Shown piece by piece: positions 14,001 to 35,800 of a DNA stretch of 64,000 bases. The position numbers and the translations under genes were made by a program. The stretch is from Strigamia acuminata (Eukaryota; Arthropoda; Chilopoda; Geophilomorpha; Linotaeniidae). The notes under the pieces were generated by a model. It was not told where the DNA came from and made no database searches. It saw only the letters and a program-made list of their open reading frames with translations. Position 1 is the first letter of the stretch. Every line of letters starts with the position of its first letter. The stretch is from positions 9,821,605 to 9,885,604 of the forward strand of contig OX442321.1 in NCBI GenBank assembly GCA_949358305.1, written 5' to 3'.

Positions 14001-17000
14001 CACGTTACTTGTCCTTTTTCTTGTCGTCTTGAGAAATAAATTTTTTTTAAAAACATTTTGGATGTAGGTTGTTGTCGGTGTTCTTCAAGTCAAACACTAA
14101 AAACAAAAAAATGTGACATGAAAATAAACAAGAAACAAAATGATTTATAAGAAAAATAAATTAGGTAAACATATTTACTATATTTGGAATGAATAAAGAA
14201 CAACATTTCAATTATTCTTGTTTATATTGATTTGTTGTTGCCTCATGTTGACTTGTGAGATGTTCGCCTTCAATTTACACGTATTGAATCTGTGCTGCGT
14301 ATTGGCATTGAGTGTTCATCTGGTTGTAGACTTGTAGGTGTTCCAGGAACCGCAGGTGCAACTAGCTTTGTATTGCTTGTTCCCCTTGTATTTGAGCACT
14401 TGATAAAGCTGCTCTTTACAAGAAAAGAGCTTCAATAAAAACAACTTAATTAAACATCAAAATTAAATATACAAGCCACAAATCAAATTACACATGAATA
14501 ATGAATAAATTCCTCGCTTATACAAATTTGTCTGTGAATAAACTACCCAAATATTTACTGGAAGAAAAGAAAAGAAGTCAAAACCAAAAGAAGACCTTGA
14601 TGGTGACGTCCTAGCGCTATAATTCAAATTTATTGGCCGTCATTTGCGATTCTTGGCAAGTTTGCTTCGAAAAACAATCGTTTTTGACGAAGCAGTTTTT
14701 ACAATAAGTCCATTTGCACTGCGGTAGTGTATCTTACTTTCAGTCACACTTAGATGTGCTGTTACTGCACGATGATTGACGAAATAAAGCTTTTCCCACG
14801 AAGACACGAGTGCTTGTGGGAAGCAGAGCGGACAGTGTGCAAATTTATCGCCCTATTGATACGTTTTTTTCGTCTTGTTGATCGGATGAGTTAGATTTAC
14901 GATAAAAAACGGGTGACCTAGTCGAAAGTGTAGTAAATAATCAATTTTAATTAAATTTTCAATTTATTCGGATATTTTTGGCACGGAAAACTCGCAACCT
15001 GTTGACACGGCTTGGACCACACAAAATCCGGTAGCAGGAAGGAGGGGTGTACGCTAAGCATTTTGTTGACTGAGTGCCTGACGGGTCTTTGTTGAAGAAT
15101 TCCATTCCTTCACATACATTATTTATAAGCGCTAGCATTCTAGCAATTGCTCTGTACCTGAAACTTCAAGCCGTTTGGTGAATGTGCGACATTTTTTGTT
15201 TCACTTGTTCTCATTCATTTGTCACGAGGAAGTAATTATTTTGAGAATTATTGCTGTAAATTACAAATTCACTTTGTTTTAGAGCGCTTTTCAACGGATG
15301 GAATGAGACCAGGTAAAATTGCAGTCGTTTCTATTTAATATCCAAGACCTTTTCTCTTTTCTCTAACATTTCTTTTTCATTCGTGGTATAGGGTAACTCA
15401 ATTATTATTTCTTTTTGTTTTTTGCATTTTCAAATGGAAATCGAAAGCAAATACATTTTTATTTTTATTTTTTTAAAGCAGGTAAGAAGAGAATGTCACT
15501 GTGGATTACTGAGGAAAGTTGTGCGAGTATTCCGTGCATTAGATACAGAGAGGAAGTAGAAAAAAAAACAAATTTAAAAGTTGTGTTGTACTTTAACTTT
15601 TTGTTTGTAGACGGTAAACATTTCACGTCCACAGAGTTAGTTCCTGCTATATTTGCTTTAACTCTGGGCATTGAATTGATTTCAACTGCTTATTTATATT
15701 GTGGCAAATTGGAGGGGCGAATTTATATTAAACGATGTATTTCAGTGGTTTAAATTTTAAATCAAGTGTAAGTGACGAGTGACAGCTTAAAAGGAGAAAG
15801 GAAATTCACTCGAGCAGGGGTGCTTGAAATATGATAAAAATTGAATAGAGTCATTCTTTTTTTTTACTTTTAAAAGTGGAAAAAAATATTATTGAATTGC
15901 AAAATGCACAAAAATCCAAACACAGCAGTATTTTATGGAATATGGGTGTGGTTTTGTGATTACTGCACGTGAGAGCATATAAAATTCAATTTGGGCGAAG
16001 GACTTTGTTGTCTTATATGTTGTGGTTGTAATTGGGGATTGGTTCCAACTGACAGGTGATGATGGTACATTTGGAACGGCTCTGCAACTGATGACCAGGA
16101 TGAAGGAAGGGCACATGTAGTGCCATGTGGCAGAATCGATGGTTGAATCGTGACTATGGGACCCTGGCAGCTGTTACTATTGTGCAGTAGAATTTTTGAG
16201 CTCGTTTCTAAATAAATTCCTGATTGCTATAAATGCTTGGTTGGTTTCCAGTTTTTCAGACGTGTGACATTTATTTACTAATTCGGTGTGTGTGGTTTAG
16301 TGGGATTTCATCGGTCATTCATCGGTCATTGTCATTTTAGAAGATAAACCGCTGGAAACTGAATCATCAATTTCCTGTTGGTATTTCAAAGTTTGTACTC
16401 GAACGGAAAAGAATTATATAATTCTTTTTGTTTACAGAAGATTAAGTTCAAAGCGATTTGCAGTGTGACTGTTCCCAATTTTTTTTTAATAATTTAAACT
16501 AGAAAATATTCGTAAATGAAGTAAATTTTGTATTGGTGGCATTATTAGTCGCCATATTTAAGTAATTAATTTTTGTTTAATTTTTTAATTTTAAATAATT
16601 CTGCAGAGATAAATTTCAAGAAGAACTGAGCAAAGAATTTCGAATCTTGTAGTCCATTTTTCTGACTGTTTTAAACACAGTATATATACCGGTACTGTGG
16701 TTTTAAGAAAGTTTTCTTTATCCCAATAACAAAGCAATGTTTGAAGTGGCGCCATCTTTGGATTGGTAAAGAAACGACAAAGAACTTCGATTTCTATCTA
16801 TTTTTAGCAGTTTTCACAGATTTTTTTCTCTTTAAGTTTAATCAATACTGTAAATATATTATCCCAATAATCTCCTCTAAAAAATAAAATATTCGTCACA
16901 ACGGTAAATTTTAAGCATTTAATTTCCATTTATTGATTCATGTTGCTGAAATATGAGCAATCAAGACACGATTATACAATCATACCTAGATCACACAAAC

Positions 17001-19749
17001 CAATCTCATGTTTACTAAAATTAGCTTTCAGATTTTTCGCACTAGATAACGCTACGCTCATTCTTATGACATCATTTTCAAGGTTACCTGATTCGTGCTA
17101 GACTGAGACTCGATCTCGAGTGACTGGAGTATTGATTAGTAGACAAATTTTCTCACTAGGGTTGGCCTCACTGAGTTTTTCATGGGCCTCCAAATACCTC
17201 GTTTCCGAGCACAAATAAACATTTATTTTCACACACAAATTTGTGGTGAATGTTGTGTAACATTAAATGCACACAAAACCGAGAAAGATTTGTGCCAGAA
17301 ATATCTAAAATAGACCTGGATCTATTCACGATTCAGATTGACTTTCTTTTTTCCTCGTACATTTCATCAATTTAAAGATGTATATTTATTCAGCACACTC
17401 AAAAAAATTCGTAACATTTCATTTAATTGAACATTAATTATGTAATAATTAATTTTAGCACCTCATAAAATAGAGAATAAAATAGCAACACAAACGACTG
17501 CGCCCTCTACTATCGAAATCAGTAATTAGTACATCCGGTATCGAGGCTGGTAGGCTGACCATTCTATAAAGAGAGAACCGGAGAGAACCGTGGCTGAAAG
17601 CATCTACTTTACACAAGCTTTAACCTGCATACTCGAAACGGTTCAGTAGCTCCGGCTCTTCCTGGAAACTGTTGTTCGTAATTTTTATATCGCCCCTTGG
17701 AAACTGCATATTTGAATTAAGATTTGCAATCGTGCTATCAGATTGTCATCGCATTATTAGAGAAGTACTACATATTTAACCGATCACCTGGTCCATTAAG
17801 TAATTAAAACACTATGGATCGCCGTATCTAGCCAGCCGAACCTTAGCCGGATACGTCGCGTCGTCTTGCATGGAAACCGTGGTTGCGCAGGCAAGTTGAA
17901 ATACAATTTTTTCTTTTTATTCAATGGGGATTATATTAAATTTTCTTTTAATCCTCGTTATCAATAGGAGGAACACGAAGGAAATAAGATTCTGACTCAT
18001 TGATCCACGCAGGTGTGCATTACTGTACCAGGTAGGAATAACATTGTGAAATGTAGAGCGAAAACAAACTCATTGATTTTTTTATTTTATTTTATCCGAT
18101 GAATGGTTTTATTTATTGCTTTATCAGTCAAAAAATAATGGATAGGAAGGTCATGATTTTTTTTATGTTTTTTTTTTATTTTTATTTTATCACTTCGATT
18201 TTTTTTATATATATTTTTTTTTCAACATGTCTTTGATGAATGTTCTACAAATGGCTAGTTGTTTGTGTGCAGACTGTTGGTCATTGTGGTAACCCCCTCC
18301 ATTTCAATGACAAGAGCATCGTCTTACCTACTTCCTTAGAGTTCCCTGGTTCCCATGGGGGATCAAAAGTCAACTCTTTGCATACTTGGAATTTTGCTAA
18401 TCTTGTCGTTTTTACTGGGAGTGAATGCCCTTAAAACGAAAAGGTTTTTAATAAATAAATAAAAATACAAATGGTTCAAAAATCAAATGACAATCATTGA
18501 TAATAAAAACTGGATTTTAGTGATTTTTAACAAAAAAAAATATGGAATTAGTGCTGGATTTTATCACAAGGTTTGTTTAAATACTCATTTTAAGTGCGTG
18601 TAAGCTGGTGTTGATAATTTTCTAATTTAGGCTGGTCTTCAATCTACAGCTTCAAACTTGGCACACTTAAAAAAGAAAAAAAAATCGTGCCAAACGTCTT
18701 TTGTTTTGCTCAGTACGCTTGAGAAACCATGCGATTAATGAATAAACTAATGATATGCACAAGCCTGCATAAAAAATTTCAAGGTGACCGAAATAAAACA
18801 CGGCGTTGGACTAAAAAAAATTGTTCCAGTTTGTCTATACAAACGTCTGATCCGACAAAACCAAGCTGACAAAGTACGAAATCTAGATTGAAAAACAGAT
18901 AAAAAGTCGGCTTTGATTTCCTTTATTTTATTTAAAAAAAAAAATTTAAATCCAAACGGATGTTTTTGTTTTATTTTTCCTGCGATTTGAACAAGAAAAA
19001 ATAAAAAATGAAACCAGCGATGAGTACCCTTTAATTTGAGTGAAATTAGACACTCGAGGGCTGGCACCGCTCACCTATTACAATCCCACGAGCCGCGACG
19101 AACCTCGAGTGTTATAATGATGATGAAACAAGACACATGCGAATTTATAATAAGCCACCATTAAAAATTTAATTTATTTGATGTGCGACATGTGACTTGA
19201 GGAGTCACCTTAACATGGGGGTTTGTAATGAGCTCTAGGAATTTATTTTGATTAGCGGCACCCCTTTTTAAATCTGAAATTTAATTTTTTTTAAATATGT
19301 ATCACGTGTGGTATATTGCCCTGATTGATACGAACGTGGATAAAATGAATCATCAAACCGGGACAGTGAACTATTCTATTCCGCGCATTGCCCACTTCCC
19401 TTGAAAAGTGTGTGTGGGCGTTGAGGTTTTCGCTAAGTGAAGGATTTTACATGCTTGGTGGCATGATTGGCCATTCTCAGCGAAGCTTTAGCCTTACTTT
19501 GACCTAATACCCTTAAGATTACACTTAAAACGCGGAGGATTTAATGAAAAGAACCTTTGAACGAGGTATACAGCATCTCTCAACTCAAGATCCCTCTTGT
19601 GGTGAGTGACTAATTAGAGTTGGGGGTTAGTTTTTTTTATATTTTTTTTATTTGCTTCCTTCCTTTTATGGGTGTCATTTGGAATTAACAATTTTCCCAC
19701 ACTAAAATAAATAAATTTGGGAGTGGAAAAAAGGAAAATGTGAGATATT

Positions 19750-20035
19750 TTGTTTTTAGATAGAAAAAATGATAAATTTTGTTTTTAGATAGAAAAATGA
19801 TGAATTTTGATTTTTAGATGGAAACAAATGTTAAATTCTGATTTTTAGATGGAGAAAAATGTTAATTTTGATTTTTAGATCGAAACAAATGTTTAATTTT
19901 GATTTTTAGATCGAAACAAATGTTTAATTTTGATTTTTAGATCGAAACAAATGTTTAATTTTGATTTTTAGATCGAAACAAATGTTTAATTTTGATTTTT
20001 AGACGTAAAAAAGTAAAATTTCGATTTTATTTTTT
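19750..20035. repeat. 31-bp tandem repeat (minisatellite)
   Basis: Diverging then near-identical copies of a unit containing GATCGAAACAAATG and TTTTGATTTTTA. The copies from about 19880 to 20000 are nearly perfect with a 31-bp period, and the flanking copies are degraded. Confidence 0.85.
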
Positions 20036-20953
20036 AGACGAAATTTTTTTTTTTGGATTTTTTCGATGTTTTGTATTCCTAAAGATAAGATTTATAGATG
20101 ACAAATGCGGCCACTAGAGGAATACGGAACAGATGAAAGGAAAGAGGGGGATACGAGGTGGGGTCCGGACTCCCCGTCCCTTAGGAAACTCGAGTGGGAG
20201 AAAGGACAAAATGGTGGTTATTAGTCAAATGATCCATTTAAAATTCGTCAATGCATTTTTCGTCCCTCTACACACGTTTTACGTGTAATGTTACACCCGC
20301 ACAGAAATGGGGGTGTTTTGAGGGGTCTGTTTAAATGGAATGATGGGTAAATTCCGTTTAGAAGTCGATCTTGTTGGGCATCATCTGGGAGAAGCAAATG
20401 CTTGGTTGCTGATTTCATTTTTATACAAATAAACAAATAAATGAAAAATTGAGATGGGCGAAAGCTGGTTGATGTTCGTCTTGGGTGAATTAAGGATGAT
20501 TATGTGGATGGGAAATTTGTATTTTTTCCCCCATGAGATTTGATGATGGTTGTTGAGTCAATAGGGAAAGGAATTTCATTAGTTTAATTGTGTTGAAATG
20601 GTTTATGAGGTTTTGAAAGCATTTTTTTTTTCTTCTTTTCTTTTCGTCCTCTTTTAGTCTGCGATTAATTTGCTCTTTTATGCAAAGAATGAATTTTTTT
20701 TTTTTGTTGTATTATTAAAAAATTTAATTGAATTCTGCACATTTCTATGAAAATGATGTGAACTAGTTTCTTTCTTCGCGGTTTTAAATTACATTTCGTC
20801 TATGCTGGGTCTTGAACTTAAGTATAAGTAATAAAAATTCTTGATATTTTTTTTTTTTTTAAATTTGATGAAAAAAATTTTTTTTACTGTACGGAAAATT
20901 GAAATTGAATTTTTTTTATGGGATAATGTGTTAGGTTGTAAATGTTTACAGTC

Positions 20954-29800
<8,847 letters not shown>

Positions 29801-29835
29801 TATATCTTTGTATTGTCTGAAATGAATTATTTTTT

Positions 29836-29841
29836 AATAAA
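29836..29841 (+). promoter_or_regulatory. ABCC5: Poly(A) signal of ABCC5
   Basis: AATAAA 36 nt after the TGA stop of the transporter, overlapping a second ATAAA. Confidence 0.75.
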
Positions 29842-30206
29842 TAAAAATAGGTAAGATTTTTAAATGGAGCGGATTATTTCAGTAAATAATTCGCCACTAT
29901 GTGTGGATGGCGTTGAATTGTTCTCTTGGACGTATCTACGTAAAATAAATCGATTAAATTTTTATATTTGATATGTGGAAAGTTGCCTGACGTTAGTAGG
30001 GATAGTGTTGTCTAGAAAAGAACCAAAATATTTTTACAGTAAAAGAAAATGTGATTTACGTGGCCGCCATATTTTCTTTGTTGCCAAGTATTGTTTTTTG
30101 CGGCTTCCGGTGTTAATTTTTTGCGTTAGCACCAGGAGTTATGCAGTTAGTTGCTCACGAGCTTGAGTGAATTCCGAATAATTCAAACTACTTCAAATTC
30201 CAAACC

Positions 30207-32308
30207 ATGAAGACTATTTTCAACTTACCGAGTTTAGAACACATTTCACTAGTTTCAATTTCGGCCCTGTTATGTAAATATCACTCAATTATTCCAATTG
30301 GTTGCAAGAAAATGACTACAAGCAAATTGATTGACATGGGAAAACATGTTTATGATTTAGTGGATACGTTGGACATTCCGAACGAGCTGAAACCAATGTT
30401 CCGCTCATTGGTTGTGCACATCGGACATCAATTGTGGGATTGGCTTAAATTCTTAGTTAATCAAATTTTCAATGGCGACAACTTTCTAGACAAAAAATTA
30501 GTGACATCTATAATCCGGTGTACGGAATGGACAATATACGGGCAATTAAACGTGACTGAACAGCACGATTTCTTTCACGATTGCAAGGTTTGACAATCAA
30601 ATCCAAATATGATATTGCCATCGTGTGTTGCCTCCCAGATGTCGTCGAGGATATCTGGCACGAATATGCCAACATTTTGAAAGAAGGTTTTGACAAAGAA
30701 AATGAATCAAACTGGAAATAAATTATGTATAAATACTGGAATTGGATTTTTGGCAAAGAAATGGAATCAAACTTGAAACAAATTATGTATAAACATTGGA
30801 AAACTGACTTTTCAGAGATTACTTTTGACAAGAAAGTGGAAATGTTTTCCCTGTCCATAGACAACAAAAACCAGTGTGCCGTGGAATACTTCTGGTCGAT
30901 CATGACACGGGACGAAAGAAATGCGCTCATCAAGCTTCTGGTTCAAAACGAAAGTAAATTGGAGGAGTTGATTTCCCACGTCAAGAACAACAAGTTCAAA
31001 AAAGTCGACCTTTGTTTCTGTACTTTCGAAATTGGCATTACGAGATTTCTACTTAGTGAACTAGACGACCAACAAATGAGGGTCATTTTGTCTTCAGATT
31101 ACGGGTTGAAACCTATCACACTTTTGCTGTTTGATATGCACTTTGACTCGTTCAAGCCCACTTCAAGCCGCATTCTGAGTCTGATCGCGTCGGGTGATGA
31201 TTTTCACGACATGATTTGCAAGACTGCTGAACGTCCTTGGTACTACGAGCATTATGGTTTCATGAAATGTTGGTTTCGTTTCTGGAGAAATGCTCCTGTT
31301 GAGATGAAAAAATGTAATTACAAACATGAATATTCGTTTCTTCCCCACTTGATATGCGAAGTGCAAGATTTCAATAACCTCCACATATTGATGAATGATG
31401 TGGATGTCAAGCAGAGAAGGAAAATTTTGTCCAGATGTCTTGCGCATGCTTTTGTTAATGAAACTTATTTTTGGGAATTCCATTGGCCTTTTTTGGAGTT
31501 GGCTGCAAAAGAGTACATAACCACCAACGAAGAACTGGCCATCTTTAAGACACATTGTTCTTATTTTGCGTACTCCATCTGTAACGATTTGCTTTTCGAA
31601 GCAACTCGTGAGAAGTGGGCGAGAGTCGACAGATGTTTGACTTTTTCTTTTTCAAATGCAAGTGAAATGGGCAATCTTAAAAAATCAATTGTCATTAACT
31701 ACTTCACCGATAAAATTAGGACGGATTCCCCATTCATCGAGAAATTTAAAATTTGGCTTCCCGAAACTGTATGTCTGAGTGATGTGGTTGCGACTGATGT
31801 AGAAGAATGTTTGTCTGCACTGTCGTTCTATTTCCAACAGGGCTTTAAGATGGTGTGGTTGAACGACGCAAGTGGTCAAGATATTAAACTGTGGTTCAAC
31901 AGGGCAAGTATAAAAGACAAGAAAAGATCCGTCTTGATAAGTTTTTATAAAATTTCTGAAATTATTGATGCTCGGGAAGCTGGAAGGCTGGACAGCGATT
32001 TTTTGGAACTGATTACTCGAAACAATATTTTACTAGACGAGGAAATGGTTGTGTTCAAGAAATTTTGCTGTTGTATTGCTTACAAATTGTACCACGATGT
32101 TAACGTACGCAATTATCAGTCGAGAATGGAGAAATTTGTAAAATTTTGTTTTGTCAATTCACACGAAGTCAGTTATTGCATCAGGTGTTTTCCGTTTTAT
32201 TACTTCATGCAAGACGATGCTGACCCACACTGTCTGAAGATGATGTTGATGTCGTGCGATTATAGTCAAGAAGAAATTACAGATATAATGGAAACGTATC
32301 TGGATTAG
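30207..32308 (+). pseudogene. Unknown intronless helical protein gene, broken by a frameshift and a stop
   Basis: Three reading-frame pieces lie end to end. 30207-30587 is open from an ATG (…LEHISLVSISALL) and runs into TGA at 30591. The homologous-looking continuation (GLTIKSKYDIAIVCCLPD) is in another frame from 30587, as if one base were missing in the AAGG run. That frame meets TAA at 30719. From 30725 the same frame is open for 527 codons to 32308. If intact the product would be about 700 aa, alpha-helical, rich in Phe/Trp/Cys, without signal peptide or membrane helices. From memory the style (LEHIS, YDIA-CCLPD-IW, AVEYFW) resembles an uncharacterised multi-copy family in spider proteomes; that link is weak. 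Options are a recent pseudogene, a sequencing error plus a real stop, or two separate genes. The long intact downstream frame argues that decay is recent. Confidence 0.6.
30691..30810 (+). repeat. 60-bp in-frame tandem duplication inside the broken gene
   Basis: The 60 bases from 30691 are repeated from 30751, with good identity over the first ~47 bases. Both contain CAAAGAAA, GAATCAAAC and AAATTATGTATAAA. At the equivalent codon, copy one reads TAA (30719) and copy two CAA, so the stop is a single C-to-T change relative to its sister copy. Confidence 0.8.
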
Positions 32309-32897
32309 AGATGTTAGTTCTACTTCATTTTTTGCAGAACAGGTAAATTAAATTGTTAATAACATTAAAAATTTTCTTTTTAGATTTATTTTCCTTATTC
32401 CTGTTTTTTGTCCCGAAAATTCTTGGGACCCGAAGCAAGTCAGGAGCTGTCCGTTTCAGAATCGGACATTGGAAACGGACTGAAGAAACGACCGATATAT
32501 TGGAAACTTTTCTTCATTAAAAATATTTATTTCTGTATTTTCAAATTTAATAAAAATGTTGACCTATCAAATTAAAAACAAAACAAAAATTTCAACATGA
32601 CACAACTAAACAGAGCGCCATTGCCATCAAATTTTTACTTTTTAACACCAGATGGACCAATTTCGTTTGTCGCTATCCCGAGCACTTTCCAGTTTTACAA
32701 AGTGGTCGCGTCGTTCTGTTGGTATTTGATGGCTGAAAATTAACTTCGCAGGTAGCAAAGACAAAAATACTTTTAAAGAAAATTATTATTCCACTTGCAA
32801 AATCTTTAAAATGTTTCATCTGGTCCATTCGAAAACGTTTTCTTAACGTATCCGCATCCGACTTTCATCTATATCACCGTCTGTGTTATTTGTTTTC
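32309..32897. other. Spacer between the broken gene and MED14
   Basis: Holds AATAAA at 32549-32554, a candidate poly(A) signal for the upstream gene, and two short inverted repeats. These are GTCCC/GGGAC at 32410-32414 and 32425-32429, and GTCCGTTTC/GAAACGGAC at 32449-32457 and 32472-32480. The MED14 promoter should lie in the last few hundred bases. No TATA box was recognised. Confidence 0.5.
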
Positions 32898-35800
32898 ATG
32901 ACAGACTTCTCGCAATCGACACCCAGAATGGTTCCCATTCCGTTGGAAGGTCATCAGACCCCGGTTGCCTTGCAGACACATTGCATCGGCGGAAACAACA
33001 GCGGATCAATCTCACTCAGTGTCTTAGTCGACTTTATTTTGCAAAGAACTTATCATGAACTCACTGTGCTTTCAGAATTGTAAGAATTCAATTTTTGATT
33101 TAAAAAAAAACAAAAATAAAACAACTTATTATTGGTAATTTCATTACAGATTACCCCGTAAAACCGACATGGAAAGAAAAATTGAAATCGTACAATTTGC
33201 AAGTCGCACGCGACAGTTATTCGTTCGGCTTTTGGCGCTGGTTAAATGGGCCAATAGCGCTTCTAAAGTCGATAAATGCAGCGTAAGTTTATATTAATTG
33301 AGTGATTTTACCCGTTTTGCTGCCTTTTTATCCGTATGACAATTTTAGGCGAAATCACCAAAAAGCTGTATTTTCAATTCTAATTTTTTTTTTTTAAAAA
33401 TGTTTAGGCCATAATGCAGTTCTTGGACAAACAGTCGATGTTGTTTATTGAGACGGCCGACATGCTCGCACGGATGGCGAGAGAAACGTTAGTGCACGCG
33501 AGATTACCGAATTTCCATTTGCCGTGCGCTGTTGAAGTGTTGACAACAGGGACATATTTAAGACTACCAACTTGCATTCGTGTATTTAGAATGAAATACG
33601 TGGAAAATTGGTTAGATTTTTACGAATTTTTGTTTTCTTTAGGATCGTATTGTACCACCGGATCCAATAACTCCGATAGAAAAACGATCAACTTTGTTGC
33701 GATTGAATCAAATTATTCAATACCGATTAGTTACCAGCGCAGACTTACCTGCTCAAATGAGAAGTATAAAAATAGGTAATTACAAATTCGAGTCGTTATT
33801 TATCTTTATTTGTGTTAATATTATTATTTTTTATTTAAATTTAGAATATGGTCAAGTAACTTTTCAAGTGGAGCACGAATTTGAAGTTTCTCTAACTGTG
33901 ATGAGTGATAGTTTAACCATTCCGTGGAGACTGATTGATATTAACGTTCTTGTCGAAGATAAAGAAACTGGTGATGGCAAGCCACTTGTTCATCCTCTTC
34001 AAGTTCAATTCATTCATCAGTTGATTCAGTCCCGACTTTTGGACAATCCAAAACCACTTCACGATCTGTACAGTGTTTTACGTATGGCAATCAAAATTGA
34101 AGGAAATGTCGAGTTTTTAATACGTGTTTGTCTTTTCAGATTCGTTTTGCTTAAGTTTACAGCTGGAAGTTCTTCATTCGCAAGTTATGCGCTTACGGGC
34201 TGAAAGACTGACCGATTATATAGCAGTTGAATATTTACCCGGAGTTTCTTTGACTATTTATTACTGGAAGTCAGTAACCAAGAAAAATTTATTTATTTAT
34301 GTGTTTTAATTTTATTATTTTGAATTTTTTTCCAGAGATTTATGTAATCGTTATGAATTGCCGGATATTGGATATAAACTGACACTTCAAATTCATTCTT
34401 ATGATTCAAACAAACCTTTGCAAATCATTCACGTGCCTCGTTTGGGAAGCAAAGAGTGTCAACAAGCGGATCATGCATTTAAAGTAACAAAAAAAATTAA
34501 TAATTTATTTTATGTATTTTACGAATTCGTTTATTTTTAGTCCGATCAATTATCGATCGAAAAACTGCTTGTGCATACAATTTATATTCGAACGAAACAA
34601 CGTTTACATGAATTAAAAGAGGAAATTAAATCCAAATTAGGAAGTGTTGAATGTAAGTGTTTAATTTGAATTTATTGTGAGAAATTAATAATATTATTTC
34701 CAGATAATATTGTCGGCTCGCCGGCTGTTCTTCACATCCCCATATTGCAGCCGTGTTTACGATCGGAACAATTATTAGTGTCCATCGACACTCACAAAGG
34801 AATATTCTTAGCTCACGTACCGCAATATGGTATTAAAAGTATTTAGTTTTAAGGAAAAAGCGATTGAAGAAAAATGTTGATTGTTTGCATTTTCCAGAGC
34901 CGCCAATGATCCAAGAAATTCAACAAACATTGAACGGCGATAAATCAAAACTGGAAGCGCTGATCATGGAACTGCGATACTGGATCGTTTTGCGACGTTG
35001 CGAAAAAACATTACAATATTTACCAGTTATTACGACTGAAAATTTGCCTTTGGTCGATAGTGGTGATTTGACAGTCTCGCTATCGCAGATGTCGAAGCAT
35101 AAATTATTTATTAAACTTTGTCGGCACAGCAATTGCTACGTGGTAAACTTGGTTTGACGTCACGACTGCGACGAAATGTTAATTTTGCTATAATTACAGA
35201 TCGTAGAATTGAAAGAAGCGTCAAAAAATCCATGCGAGGTTCATTTAGAGTATCATTTGTTGGTCACGAAACTCGTGCCGCTGGAAGACGAATCGGCGGC
35301 CGATCCCGATGCGCAACGCAGTTTTCTCAGTATTTCTAGCTTGGTTCAGTTTGATGCCTTTACCATTACGCACGGACCATTTACGATCGTAGATGGTAAA
35401 AAAAAACGAAATATAAAACTTAAAATTAATCTCTAAAATGTTGAAAATCTGTTTAACCAGTTGACCAAATCGATAAAGGCTACGGCAAAAGGCGTTTGCC
35501 GCTTAAAATGAACGAACCACCCGTGAAAAGAAGCAAACCACCGGCATATTTCATACCCGATTTGGCTCACATAATTGCAATGTGTGACGAACGTCTTCCG
35601 TTTTCATCTTTTATGGAGGAGGTTGGCCATTTGTGCTTAGAAAAATATTATTCATTACCTTATCATAATTTAATTATTTTCTTTAAATAGTTAAACAGAA
35701 GAAACGTTTGCAATCAAGGAGTTCAAGTAGAAGCAAACGGTGCCTGTCTATGCATAAAACTCGTTAAAATGCCCGATTGCGACGGAGTTGACAAAAACGT

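Larger units (their letters stand above)
10769..20953. other. Intergenic region, no recognised gene
   Basis: Ten kilobases of AT-rich DNA between the channel 3' end and the ABC transporter start. The open frames here are short, low in complexity and unrelated to any family I recognise. A few exon-like patches have AG and GT borders (for example 15281-15313, and about 18014-18031 between CACGCAG and GTAGG). They could be untranslated first exons of the transporter, because its ATG also sits three bases after a TTTACAG acceptor-like site. I cannot show that they are used. Confidence 0.5.

Noticed and set aside
15415-15753. 112-codon frame in the CNG-ABCC5 spacer
   Set aside because: Starts in low-complexity sequence, no family, no splice partner.
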